Source: Mycetocola tolaasinivorans | GTDB lineage: Bacteria > Actinomycetota > Actinomycetes > Actinomycetales > Microbacteriaceae | Assembly: GCF_003667565.1 (NCBI RefSeq) | Contig: NZ_RCUX01000001.1 | Location: 62,001-126,000, forward strand | Length of the DNA stretch: 64,000 nucleotides | Reading direction: 5' to 3' | In this document: in pieces, positions 1-8,972 of the stretch | Position numbering within the stretch: position 1 is the first letter of the stretch | Layout: each line of letters opens with the position of its first letter | The notes under the pieces: model-generated | What the model saw: only the letters and a program-made list of their open reading frames with translations | What the model was told of the DNA's origin: nothing | The model's database searches: none | Position numbers and translations under genes: made by a program

Positions 1-1566
1 GAGGGGATCGGTGACCCGAGCCCGCACCGGGGGCTTGGTCCGCACGGCACGGGTGGGTACGACGTTGCCGATCTCCACGATGCCGCGAGAATCCCGGTGG
101 AAGTCGCGCTCCAGCATCGCGGTGACCGCGGGGCCCACGGAGAACGTGCGCCGGGTGCGGAACGACAGCGGCTTGAGCTTCTGATCGGGAAGCACCGTGT
201 GGGCGTGTTCCACCACGGGAATCCCGCGCACGGCGGACACGATCAGGCAGGCCAGGGCCTCGCGACGCTGGTGGGCGTGCAAAACCGTGGGGCGATACTG
301 CCGGCAGGCGCGATCGAGGGTGCGCACATAGCGCAGAAACCCGCCGGAGGGCACCTCCACAAACGTGGTTGAGTTCGGGAGCATGCGCACCGACGTGCCC
401 GTCTCGGCCACAACCACCGAGCGGATGCCCTGCTGGTCCGAGTGCTTCATGATGTCCACGGCGACGCGCTGCGCACCGCCACCGGAGAGATCATCGAGGG
501 CGTGCAGTACCACTGGGGTGCGAGCGGACTCGATCCGTCGAGCGAGGCCCTCGAACTCGTTGGCCACGTAGTCGGAGAGGATCCCGGCGGTGTGCGGGTA
601 CCATGTGCCGGGAGCCGCAGTCAGACCGTCCAGGGCCGAAGCGAGCTCCTCGGCACCGTCGACCTGAATAAGCTGCGGGCCCACCAGGGAGTCAATTTCC
701 GCCATCGCCGGGTTCTTCCCGGTAATGACGGTGCGTCCGGCGGCGAGGCCCTGCCACACCTTGTTGGCGATCACCGAGAGCGCCTTGGGGCTGTCGCCGA
801 AGGTCCCGAGAACCACGTCGTGCGCGGCGATGACCCGGTTGAGCTCTTCGGTGCCCAGGGTTCCCACAAACGTGCAGCGATCCTCGACGCCCAGCCGGCG
901 TGCCATCTCGCGATACTCGTGGATGCGCTCGCCGCCCACCAGGGTGAGCGAGGTGGAGGCGATGGTGGTGAGGGCGAGTCCCTGGATGATCGTCGGGATG
1001 CCGTGCAGGGGGAGGGCGGAACCATAGAACAGCACGCGCAGGTGATCCGCGGGCTCGGGCATGGTCGCGCTGATCCACTCCGGTGCCCCCACGGGTAGCG
1101 AGAGCGCCGGCGGCGTGAGCCGGTGCCGGGCGGTGGCGGCACGCGCACGCACCCGGGTGTCGGTGAGGTATACCGAGGCGAGCCGCGCGGCGCGGGCATC
1201 CACCATGCGGCACCAGAGCGCGCGCAGGGACCGCGGTGACGCCCGGTGCCAGTCTTCGATAACGGTTTCATACTTGCCCACGAAGCCATCCACCACGAGC
1301 TGCGCACGTGCGCTGCGGGCGGCGAGCCAGACGAGGGGGACAAAGGGCAGCGAGAACTCGGGGACCACAACCACATCGGCCCCACGGGTCACCCGGAAGA
1401 TCTCACGCACATCACGCAGTGAGCGGGAAATACGGCCCCCGCGGGCGCGGTCCGAAACCCGAATGTGGTGTCCACGATCCTGCAGATACGCGCGAATGCG
1501 GGCATTGCGAGGATAGTCGCGGTCTTCGACGCGAACATAGGCAATTTTCAGCGGACGGGTAGGCAT
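1..1566 (-). CDS. Tandem GT4-type glycosyltransferase (two GT domains), 3' end beyond the window
   Basis: An open frame of 522 codons starts at the ATG at 1566 and runs off the left edge with no stop. Residues 1 to about 335 look like one GT-B (GT4) glycosyltransferase: N-terminal strand KIAYVRVEDRDYPRN, then a donor half with LRVLFYGSALPLHGIP. From about residue 343 a second GT4 N-terminal half begins, with VVLHALDDLSGGGAQRV (glycine-rich acceptor-side loop) and later IVEIGNVVP, typical of the GT4 domain junction. It probably adds sugars to a lipid-linked surface glycan in the cytoplasm. It starts one base after the stop of the GT2-flippase gene, so the two are almost certainly cotranscribed. 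Domain assignment is by eye. The second domain is incomplete here. Confidence 0.8.
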   Translation of the reverse strand, partial: MPTRPLKIAYVRVEDRDYPRNARIRAYLQDRGHHIRVSDRARGGRISRSLRDVREIFRVTRGADVVVVPEFSLPFVPLVWLAARSARAQLVVDGFVGKYETVIEDWHRASPRSLRALWCRMVDARAARLASVYLTDTRVRARAATARHRLTPPALSLPVGAPEWISATMPEPADHLRVLFYGSALPLHGIPTIIQGLALTTIASTSLTLVGGERIHEYREMARRLGVEDRCTFVGTLGTEELNRVIAAHDVVLGTFGDSPKALSVIANKVWQGLAAGRTVITGKNPAMAEIDSLVGPQLIQVDGAEELASALDGLTAAPGTWYPHTAGILSDYVANEFEGLARRIESARTPVVLHALDDLSGGGAQRVAVDIMKHSDQQGIRSVVVAETGTSVRMLPNSTTFVEVPSGGFLRYVRTLDRACRQYRPTVLHAHQRREALACLIVSAVRGIPVVEHAHTVLPDQKLKPLSFRTRRTFSVGPAVTAMLERDFHRDSRGIVEIGNVVPTRAVRTKPPVRARVTDPL

Positions 1567-1567
1567 G

Positions 1568-3796
1568 CTAATCCTTTTTACGAGAGCTTAGTGCGCCACG
1601 GATGGCGATGATCTGGACGGTGAGGACGGTGACCTCGGAGATGAGTGCCCCGATCAGGGCACCGGCGGCACCAAACAGCGAGGCACCGATCAGGATCGTC
1701 GGAACTCCGACGACCAGGCCGCTCGCGGCGCTCACGGTGAGCGCGCGCATTCGGCCGAGGGCGGGCAACATGATGCCACCGGTGGTGCGGGAAATACAGG
1801 TGGTGAGAATGATGAATCCACACACCACGGCAAACGCGGGTTCAACCGTCGCGACCCCCGAGAACAGAACGTGTGAGAGCCACGGCGCAAACAGCGCAAA
1901 CAGTGTCCCGGCGACGATTCCGAAGCCGGTGTTCACCGCGATCGCGAGGAAGCTGCGACGTACGCGCTCATCACGCTGGTTCTTCCCCACCCAGGACTGG
2001 AAGGTATTGGGGAGGGAGGACAGCGCGTTGAGGGCCATCCGCTGCAGGCGATCGGCCGCGGAGAACACGGCCACGCTTGAGGGCGACACCAGGGAGACGA
2101 GCGTGGTGGGCAGCACGATGTAGGTCGCGCTCAGGAGCCGCGCGGTCAGGACCACGGTGTGGAACCTGAGCGCCACCAGCATGCGTACCACGGTGAAACC
2201 CGCCATGTGCCGCGGGCGTAACCCCAGGGCCATGCTTCCCAGGAAAACCGAGGCGAGGTTCGCCACCAGGAGCGTAATAACGTAGGGCCACAGTGAACCC
2301 GTCGCGTACACGGCCCACACCGAAACCAGGGCGAGGATCGCGCGCGGCAGGGCATCCGTAAACAGGATGAGGCGCGGCTTCCCAATGCCCACGAAGAACC
2401 ACACGAGGTTATTGGCGGCGAGCGCCGTGGCCATCGCGACCCCCGCGGATTCGGCCGCGTGCTCGGGGCTGATCAGCGCGGCGATAACCCCGCTGAGGGC
2501 GGCGATTGGAAGGGAAACCACGAGGCGAAGGGTGAGCGCCAGCGCCGCGTTCTGCCGCGCGTTGCCGTGCGACTGCCGCGACACGCGCTGGCTGCCCATG
2601 GCCGACCAGCCGAGCTCCACAACGACCGCGCCCACGCCACCGACGGACTGCCCGATGGCAACCGCAACCCAGCCAGCAGCCCCCGTGGTGGAGGTGATCG
2701 CCGGGATCGTAATGATCGGGATGAGGGCGGTGATCGCCGGCAGCATGCTGAAGCCGAGGAACTTTCGGGCAACGCGGCCGATGCGTCCGCGTACCTCACG
2801 GCTGGCATCCAACAGGAGGAAACCGAGGGTGAGCAGCGGGGGCAGGAGTCGAGGGACGGTACGCAGCAGGATAACGATGCCGGCAATACGCGGGGATGCG
2901 CGCAGAACCGAGCGCAGCGAAATCTGGCGGGCCTGCTGAGCGGCGGAGTCCACTGCCTCCCGCACGGCCTCGGGTGAGGCACGCCAGCGCACCGCGGTCT
3001 TCACCACGGCGAGGCAGTAGAACCAGGCCACAAAGAAGTCGATCTGGCCGGGAAGCGCGCTCTCGCGGGTGGCCGAGATGACCGAGTCCCGCGCATTTTC
3101 GAGGCTCTCGAGGCTCGGGGATTTGCTGCGCGTAATCGAACCCTCGCGGCGCACGTACGTGTAGACAACCCGATCGACGCAGGCGACGTCCTCGGCCGCG
3201 GCGAGCGAGCGAGCCACCCCGACGATGTCGCTCTGCGAGCGCTGCTCGGGGAACGGGTGTGCCCCCATGATCTCGCGACGGAAAAGCTTGGTCCAGAGGA
3301 ACCCCTGCACGGAGCCCTCCAGCAGGAGGCGGGCGGCCTGAGCCCCGTCAATGCGCGGTGCGCTGGGAGCCTGCTCGATCCGACGGCGTTCGCTCTCGCG
3401 CTCGCCGTACTGGTAGTCCGCGCAGCCGATTACGGCATCGACGCCCGCGGCATGCGCGCGCAGGATGTCGAGCCCCTCGGAAGACCACGAATCGTCATGG
3501 TCGATGAACCAGACAAACTCGCCGGTGGCGATCTCGAGCGCACGGTTTCGGGTGAGTGCAACGCCGAGGTTTTTTGCGTTGAAGTCGACGGTGCAGCCCG
3601 CGGGGGTCGCCCACTCGCGCAGGGTATCGCGGGATCCATCCCGGGAAAAGTCATCAATGATGACCACGTCTACGCCGTCTACCTCGGAGAGTGCGGCGGC
3701 CTGGTCAAGGAAGTCGGCGAGGAGGGGGCCGGGGTTGTGCAGCGCCACGATGACGCTCACGCTGGGCAGGGTCTGGGGGAGTGTCGTGGGTGTCAT
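1568..3796 (-). CDS. GT2 glycosyltransferase fused to a polysaccharide flippase-like membrane domain
   Basis: 742 aa. Residues about 10-230 form a GT2 (GT-A) domain: SVSVIVALHNPG nucleotide-binding strand, VVIIDDFSRDGS, and WFIDHDDSW carrying the DxD-like metal site. After a linker, residues about 340-735 are strongly hydrophobic with about 12-14 segments, resembling Wzx/MurJ/MATE lipid-linked oligosaccharide flippases. One protein may therefore both elongate and flip a lipid-linked glycan; this is inference. The start overlaps the tatC stop by four bases (ATGA), giving translational coupling. A separate GT2 and a separate flippase are the usual arrangement, so the fusion is unusual. The frame is uninterrupted across the junction. 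Confidence 0.82.
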   Translation of the reverse strand: MTPTTLPQTLPSVSVIVALHNPGPLLADFLDQAAALSEVDGVDVVIIDDFSRDGSRDTLREWATPAGCTVDFNAKNLGVALTRNRALEIATGEFVWFIDHDDSWSSEGLDILRAHAAGVDAVIGCADYQYGERESERRRIEQAPSAPRIDGAQAARLLLEGSVQGFLWTKLFRREIMGAHPFPEQRSQSDIVGVARSLAAAEDVACVDRVVYTYVRREGSITRSKSPSLESLENARDSVISATRESALPGQIDFFVAWFYCLAVVKTAVRWRASPEAVREAVDSAAQQARQISLRSVLRASPRIAGIVILLRTVPRLLPPLLTLGFLLLDASREVRGRIGRVARKFLGFSMLPAITALIPIITIPAITSTTGAAGWVAVAIGQSVGGVGAVVVELGWSAMGSQRVSRQSHGNARQNAALALTLRLVVSLPIAALSGVIAALISPEHAAESAGVAMATALAANNLVWFFVGIGKPRLILFTDALPRAILALVSVWAVYATGSLWPYVITLLVANLASVFLGSMALGLRPRHMAGFTVVRMLVALRFHTVVLTARLLSATYIVLPTTLVSLVSPSSVAVFSAADRLQRMALNALSSLPNTFQSWVGKNQRDERVRRSFLAIAVNTGFGIVAGTLFALFAPWLSHVLFSGVATVEPAFAVVCGFIILTTCISRTTGGIMLPALGRMRALTVSAASGLVVGVPTILIGASLFGAAGALIGALISEVTVLTVQIIAIRGALSSRKKD

Positions 3797-4605
3797 GCGT
3801 CGTCGAAGGCCAATCCCTCGCGCTTGAGGCGTCGAGCGAGTCGTCGGTCATGGATCCAGGCGATGCCCACCGCGCTGAAGTACAGGGCGAGCAGGGGGCA
3901 CGCCAGAATGACCATCGAAAAAACATCGGCCGAGGGGGTTACCAGAGCGGTCACAACCACGATCACGAGCACGGCGATTCGCCAGCCTCGACGCATCGCA
4001 TGGGCGGGCAGAACACCCATGAAGTTCATGGCCACCAGGACGACCGGCACGATAAAGGCGATGCCGAGCACGATCACGAGCTTGATTACAAACTGGTAGT
4101 ACATCGTGGCGTCGATCAGGGTGCTCTCCTTGGTGGAGGCAAACCCGAGCATCACGCCGACGATGCGCGGGAGTACATACCAGCCGCTCAGGCAGCCCAG
4201 TACGAACAGCGGAAGACTTGCGGAGGCGAACCCCAGCACATAGCGGCGCTCCTCCTTGCGCAGGGCGGGAACGATGAAGGCGAACAGCTGGTAGATCCAG
4301 ACGGGGCTCGCGATCACGACGCCGCACACGACGGCGATCTGCATCTTAAGGTCGAAGGCCGCGGTCACGTAGGTGTAGTTCAGCTGCGAGTTGTTTCCCG
4401 AGGAGACGGCCATGGCGATCACGGGGTCGCGCATGAGCCCGAGGATGAAATCGGTCACGAACCATCCGGCCACCGAGCCCAGCACGATGGCGAGCGCGCT
4501 GCGGCCAATACGACGCTTCAGCTCGCGGAGGTGGACGCCGATTGGCATCCGCTCATCGGGATTGTGGCGCCCTCGCCTCTTCTTCTGTTTCTTATTGACG
4601 CTCAC
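3793..4605 (-). CDS. tatC: Twin-arginine translocase subunit TatC
   Basis: 270 aa from a GTG at 4605; in-frame starts up to 4647 exist, but 4605 follows an AGAGAGG ribosome site by about 10 bases and gives the normal TatC length. Six membrane segments are visible. Signature pieces include MPIGVHLRELKRR near the N-terminus (the M-x-x-HLxELR motif with the signal-peptide-binding Glu), FIVPALRKEERRY, FMGVLPA, and ALVTPSADVFSM followed by a PLLALYF helix. TatC is the receptor for folded Tat substrates in the membrane. It is the first gene of an overlapping operon with the flippase fusion, and a TatA/TatB gene lies in the divergent operon. This is not the usual actinobacterial tatC context, so it may be a second, dedicated copy. 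Confidence 0.93.
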   Translation of the reverse strand: MSVNKKQKKRRGRHNPDERMPIGVHLRELKRRIGRSALAIVLGSVAGWFVTDFILGLMRDPVIAMAVSSGNNSQLNYTYVTAAFDLKMQIAVVCGVVIASPVWIYQLFAFIVPALRKEERRYVLGFASASLPLFVLGCLSGWYVLPRIVGVMLGFASTKESTLIDATMYYQFVIKLVIVLGIAFIVPVVLVAMNFMGVLPAHAMRRGWRIAVLVIVVVTALVTPSADVFSMVILACPLLALYFSAVGIAWIHDRRLARRLKREGLAFDDA

Positions 4606-4856
4606 TGCGGTGAAACCTCTCTCTGGGGTGGGCATACGGCTGGACACGGGTCACTAACTGGACTTGATGCTAGGACACCTCACCCGGGCCGTTTTGATCT
4701 GGTTTTTTCGCCCCGGACCTGCTTTTTTATGCGTTTTTGAGTGGGTTGGGGCGGGTGGCATTTTTAACCTTTGTTCACCCGCAAATTAGCCCCGAGTAAT
4801 CAATTGGCTCGCCGTCCGTCTGAAACCCAAACGGACTTTGAGCAAAGGAATATCCC
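4606..4856. promoter_or_regulatory. Divergent intergenic region between the tatC and pqqD-like operons
   Basis: About 250 bases without a gene separate the two divergent polysaccharide/Tat operons. It is visibly more AT-rich than the flanking genes, with T runs around 4703-4740 and a CAAATTAGCC stretch near 4780. Both operons must be started from here. An AAAGGA ribosome site (4844-4849) precedes the GTG of the pqqD-like gene. I could not identify a convincing -35/-10 pair or operator by eye. Confidence 0.5.
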
Positions 4857-5180
4857 GTGAAAAATTTCTGGAACCCCACCGATGTCCCGCGAGTTGTCGA
4901 AGGCGTGGCCGTCACCCAGACGTCCGAGGGCGTCTTCCTGGCCAACCTGCGCAGCTCGCGTATTCGCCGCCTCACCGGCACCGCGATCAACGTGTGGGAA
5001 ACCATTGATGGCGAGCGAAACTTCGACCAGGTGTGCTCGGTCCTGGAGTGCAGCTTCGGCGAGGAGAACCGCGACGCAATCCGCGGAGACGTGCGCCGCC
5101 TTCTGGACGTTCTCGTGGAGGACGGCTCGCTGCGCTGCGTCACCGCTACCCCCGCGGGTGAGTCGGTGTCTCACCGATGA
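4857..5180 (+). CDS. PqqD-family protein (RiPP-recognition-element-like fold)
   Basis: 107 aa, GTG start with AAAGGA eight bases upstream. The sequence fits the PqqD pattern: an N-terminal strand region (PRVVEGVAVTQTSEGVFLANL), then GTAINVWETIDGERN (the conserved tryptophan plus I-D-G), then two helices ending in DVRRLLDVLVEDGSL. PqqD proteins are small winged-helix adaptors that bind leader peptides of ribosomally made natural products. Stand-alone copies also occur beside HprK-like kinases in surface-glycan loci. Its stop overlaps the start of the kinase gene, so the two are coupled. No precursor peptide or radical-SAM enzyme was seen nearby, so the bound partner is unknown. Confidence 0.78.
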   Translation: MKNFWNPTDVPRVVEGVAVTQTSEGVFLANLRSSRIRRLTGTAINVWETIDGERNFDQVCSVLECSFGEENRDAIRGDVRRLLDVLVEDGSLRCVTATPAGESVSHR

Positions 5181-6292
5181 CCTCACCCGACCACGTATTT
5201 GTTGATGCCCTGGGCGTGTGCGTGCACCTCGAACTCACCGGGCTGACCCCCGCGGAGAGCGATCACATTCGCGCGCTGTGGGCACACTGCGCGTGTGCGC
5301 ACGCGGGCGAAACGAGCGTGGTCATTCGCGCGGCGCTCGACAGCAACGTCTTGGTGCTGCTGGATCCCGCCGATTTCGACATGGTTCTCGGGAGCTTCCC
5401 GGAGCTGTGCGAGCGGCTCTCCAGCCTGATCACCCGCACCGCGGTGGCCGAGCGCGCGACCTCGCTGCTGATGCTGCACGCCGGCGGAGTCGCCGACCCC
5501 GAGACCGGGCGCGCGGCGGTCATGGTGGGCCCCTCGGGAATGGGGAAGACCACGGCTACCCGCATCCTGGGCCGCGAGTACGTGTACGTGTCGGATGAGA
5601 CCATCGGATTTGATGCGCACCTGCGGATCGAACCGTACCTCAAGCCGCTCGCGCTGAAGGACGACCTCCCCGCATCGCTGGGCTGGAAAACCCAGGCTGC
5701 CCCGGAATCGCTCGGTCTGCGCATGACGGATGCCGCCGCTTTTGATCTGGGCCCCCTGCTGTTCCTCGACCGCATACGAACCTCCGCGGATGGGGAACAC
5801 GCTCAGGGCGCCCAGATTGTGCCCATCCCAGCAGACGAGGCCATTCATCGACTGGTCGAACAGGTGAGCTATCTGGCTTCCCGTGAGACACCGATTCGCC
5901 GGCTGAGGCACCTCATCGAGGTGGCCGGTGGTGCCTATCGGGTGCGCTACTCGGAGGCGACGAGCATCGCACCGGTCCTCGCGGAGCTCTTTCCCGGGCT
6001 GCGCCCCGTTCGGTATGACCGCGTGCTGTCGCGCGCGATCGTGAGCGATGAGGTTTCGGTGGGGGGTCGCACGCACCTGTTCCAGGACGGGCGGCTGATC
6101 GTGCTCAACGAAATTGCGACTCTGATCTGGCATCTGAGCGAGTTTCCAACCCCGCTGACCCTGATCGAGGAGGCCGTCTGGCGCGCATTCGGCCATCCGA
6201 TTGGCGAGGGAGACGTCGACGAACTGGTCACCGAACTCACCGCGGCCGGACTGCTCATCGAATCCTCATCCGAAATGGAGCTGATCCGGTAA
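5177..6292 (+). CDS. HprK-like serine kinase with C-terminal PqqD-like domain
   Basis: 371 aa, overlapping the preceding gene by four bases (ATGA). The middle resembles the C-terminal catalytic domain of HPr kinase/phosphorylase: LLMLHAGGV, a Walker A loop GPSGMGKT at residues 118-125, then YVYVSDETIGFD with the acidic residues that position metal and phosphate. Residues about 275-371 form a second PqqD-like domain (GRLIVLNEIATLIWHLSEF, then GDVDELVTELTAAGLL). HprK-related kinases with PqqD partners are known from glycan and exosortase-type loci, where the substrate is undefined. Here partner-binding and kinase domains are on one chain. No HPr/PTS gene is nearby, so classical carbon-catabolite control is unlikely. 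Confidence 0.75.
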   Translation: MTSPDHVFVDALGVCVHLELTGLTPAESDHIRALWAHCACAHAGETSVVIRAALDSNVLVLLDPADFDMVLGSFPELCERLSSLITRTAVAERATSLLMLHAGGVADPETGRAAVMVGPSGMGKTTATRILGREYVYVSDETIGFDAHLRIEPYLKPLALKDDLPASLGWKTQAAPESLGLRMTDAAAFDLGPLLFLDRIRTSADGEHAQGAQIVPIPADEAIHRLVEQVSYLASRETPIRRLRHLIEVAGGAYRVRYSEATSIAPVLAELFPGLRPVRYDRVLSRAIVSDEVSVGGRTHLFQDGRLIVLNEIATLIWHLSEFPTPLTLIEEAVWRAFGHPIGEGDVDELVTELTAAGLLIESSSEMELIR

Positions 6293-6364
6293 TAATCTCG
6301 GACGTTTTGCGTCATTCCTATGTTCGAGAAATTAGCCGGGGGGCTACGAAGGGGGAAAGAGACT

Positions 6365-8941
6365 ATGGACGGACTGCGCCAGACGGTACGACTGATCGAG
6401 ACCGATCAGCGCGAGCTGACACGCCCCACCGGAATCCTCGGTGCCCCCGCTCTGTCCCCCTGGGTAGGAGCGCGCGCACACCTCCTCGCACGGGTCTCCG
6501 ACTCCGTTGCCGAGTCAACCATCACCCTGATCCACGGCCCCGCCCAGAGCGGGAAGTCCACGCTGCTGGCCCAGTGGGCCGAGGCTCAGCCGGGTACCAC
6601 CGGGGTCTACACGCGAATTGAGCGTGGCCCCGAATCAGCTACCCGCGTGTGGCAGGGCCTCGCGGAGGCAGCCGGGCTCGAGCAGACCGGTGATGCGCGC
6701 AGCGAGTTTCTCGCCCACCTCCGTGACCAGGAGGGCGCATTCCTCCTCCTGATCGATGACGCCCAGCACCTGCGCACCGCGGCATCCCTCACGGTTCTTC
6801 AGACAATTCTGCAGGCCAATTCGCGGGTGCGGATCATCGCCACCTCGACCACGCGAGACGTCCGCAGGCTGATGGCGCGCGAGCTTGACACCACCGTAAC
6901 CGTGGCCGTCGCGCCGGACATGCTGAGCGCGACCCCGGGTGAGATCAACGCTCTGCTGAGCGCTCGCCGAGTAACGCGAGACGACGCCTTTGCACGGCGC
7001 GTACTTCAGAGCTGCGAGGGTGCGCCCAGCATCGGGTTTGCCTCACGACTGGCCGCCGAGCTCTCCACCGTTCGCGGTGTCCTGCGGATGACCGCGGCCG
7101 TCGACGATCTGCTGGCTCGGATCGAAGCCGACTACGCACGCACCCTGCTGGATGGTCTGCCCGAGCGTTTACACCGTTTCGTCGCGCTGATCGCGCTGAT
7201 TCCTCAGCCCTCACGCGAGCTGATCGCGTGCCTCACCGACGGAACACCCGAGTCGCTCGCCGATGCCGCGAGCCTCGAAAACTCGGGAGTCGGTTCCTGG
7301 GTCCTGACCCCCGAGGGCGAGATTTTTGTGCTCGATGCCGCGGTTGCTGCGGAGATGCGCCGCACGGGCGCTCCCGCCCTCTCATCGGATGAGACCGAGG
7401 CGCTGCACGCGGTAGCTGGCACCCTGGAGGCGCAGAATGACGCCCTCGGTGCCGCCCTGCTCGCCGCCCATGCGGAGTGCTTGCCACTGCTCTCGGGGAT
7501 CCTCACCCGCTCGGGTGCGACGATCCTTGCATCGCCGGTAACGGAGCTGCGCCGCATCGCCCGTGCCCTGCCGGCCCGCGGCCTCTCCGCCCATCCCGTT
7601 CTTGAACTCTTCTCGGCACTCGTTCGCTTCGGTACCCACACCGCGGTTTCGGAGCAGCCGTTCGCCGGAATCGCCCAGCGTGCACATCGAGTGGCCTCGA
7701 CCGTTTCCGTTCCGGAGCGTCGAGCCCTTGAGCTCGTTCAGATCATCGCCCTGCGTCGCTCGGGTCAGTTCCAGCAGGCTCGTGACCTGAGCGCTCGCGT
7801 TCGGTCGACCCCGCCGCAGGCCGGTGCGACCGACGCCGCGGTGAGCGAGGAGCTCGCGCTTCAGGGTGCCATCAGCGAGTTCATCTCCGGCGACCTTCCT
7901 GCCGCCCTCGCCCTCTTCACCGACGTCCTGAACGATCCCGAGATCAGCGATCTGGGGCGAATGCGCTCCCACGGCTACGCGGCACTGATCTGCGTGCTCG
8001 ACGGACGGGTTTCCCGCGCCGCAGAACACCTGGACGCTGCCGAGGCCAGCACGGCCTGGCACACCCACCGTAATCGCGTACTCGCGATCCCTGCCCGGCT
8101 TGCCCACGGGTTCGTGGCGCTCGAGGGTGGTGATTTCACGCGGGTAGAGCGTGTCATTCGCAGCCTCAAGATGCTGGGTATTCACGGTGAGGAACGCCCG
8201 ATCTTTGACGCCCTCGTCGGCACCCACGCGATTGCTTCGGGGCAGAAGCAGGCCGGGCTCGAAGCGACTCAGCGCTCGGAGGATCTACGTCGCCTCGATA
8301 GCCGTCAGCTCACCGCCCTGGCCCTCGCCGCGCGCGCGGACCTGCTCGCCCTGGACCGTCGCGCACACGCCGGCCTGACGATGCTCGGCGCGTGGGACCG
8401 CGAATCGCCGGCGTTCGCCGGTGTCCTCGGCCGCCTCCTCCTCCACGTGGGCCGCTACACACAGGCTCTCACCTGGGTGGACCGCTGGCTCGCCGGTGAT
8501 CGTCTCAGCCCGCGCGTGCGAGTGGAGTGCCTGATCGTCAAGGCCATCGCGAGTCGCCGTCTCGGCGATGGTGACCTCGTCCAGCCCTGCGTTCGCGATG
8601 CGCGCGAGCTCTCCGAACTGCACCGTCTGACGGTGCCCTGGCGCCTCATCTCGCACGCCGAGATCGTGGGTTCCGCGGGGGAGAGCACGACCTCGACCCA
8701 CGAGTGGCTGAGCGAGATTCCCAACCCGGACGGGCACGTGCTTACCGCTCCCGACCTGACGCGTCGGGAACGCATCGTGCTCACCCAGCTGGCATCCGCA
8801 CGGACCATGCCCGAAATCGCCGAGCACCTGGTCGTCTCGCCCAACACCGTCAAGGCCCAGACCCGCAGCATCTACCGCAAACTCGGTGCGACCTCGCGGC
8901 CGCACGCAATTCGCATCGCTAGCGAACTGCACCTCATCTAA
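6365..8941 (+). CDS. Large LuxR-family ATP-binding transcriptional regulator (MalT-like)
   Basis: 858 aa from the ATG at 6365, which follows a GGGGGAAAGAG ribosome site; an in-frame ATG at 6320 has none. The N-terminus has a P-loop GPAQSGKS (residues 58-65) and LLLIDDAQHL as Walker B, i.e. a STAND/AAA-type NTPase. The middle is alanine/leucine-rich helical repeat, TPR-like. The last 61 residues are a LuxR helix-turn-helix (LTRRERIVLTQLAS ... MPEIAEHLVVSPNTVKAQ ... YRKLG). Such proteins activate transcription when a ligand or partner releases the NTPase. Its position inside the PqqD/kinase/Tat operon suggests it controls this polysaccharide locus. The inducer is unknown. Confidence 0.85.
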   Translation: MDGLRQTVRLIETDQRELTRPTGILGAPALSPWVGARAHLLARVSDSVAESTITLIHGPAQSGKSTLLAQWAEAQPGTTGVYTRIERGPESATRVWQGLAEAAGLEQTGDARSEFLAHLRDQEGAFLLLIDDAQHLRTAASLTVLQTILQANSRVRIIATSTTRDVRRLMARELDTTVTVAVAPDMLSATPGEINALLSARRVTRDDAFARRVLQSCEGAPSIGFASRLAAELSTVRGVLRMTAAVDDLLARIEADYARTLLDGLPERLHRFVALIALIPQPSRELIACLTDGTPESLADAASLENSGVGSWVLTPEGEIFVLDAAVAAEMRRTGAPALSSDETEALHAVAGTLEAQNDALGAALLAAHAECLPLLSGILTRSGATILASPVTELRRIARALPARGLSAHPVLELFSALVRFGTHTAVSEQPFAGIAQRAHRVASTVSVPERRALELVQIIALRRSGQFQQARDLSARVRSTPPQAGATDAAVSEELALQGAISEFISGDLPAALALFTDVLNDPEISDLGRMRSHGYAALICVLDGRVSRAAEHLDAAEASTAWHTHRNRVLAIPARLAHGFVALEGGDFTRVERVIRSLKMLGIHGEERPIFDALVGTHAIASGQKQAGLEATQRSEDLRRLDSRQLTALALAARADLLALDRRAHAGLTMLGAWDRESPAFAGVLGRLLLHVGRYTQALTWVDRWLAGDRLSPRVRVECLIVKAIASRRLGDGDLVQPCVRDARELSELHRLTVPWRLISHAEIVGSAGESTTSTHEWLSEIPNPDGHVLTAPDLTRRERIVLTQLASARTMPEIAEHLVVSPNTVKAQTRSIYRKLGATSRPHAIRIASELHLI

Positions 8942-8972
8942 CGCACCCCTCCGGACCTGAAAGGAGTTACGA

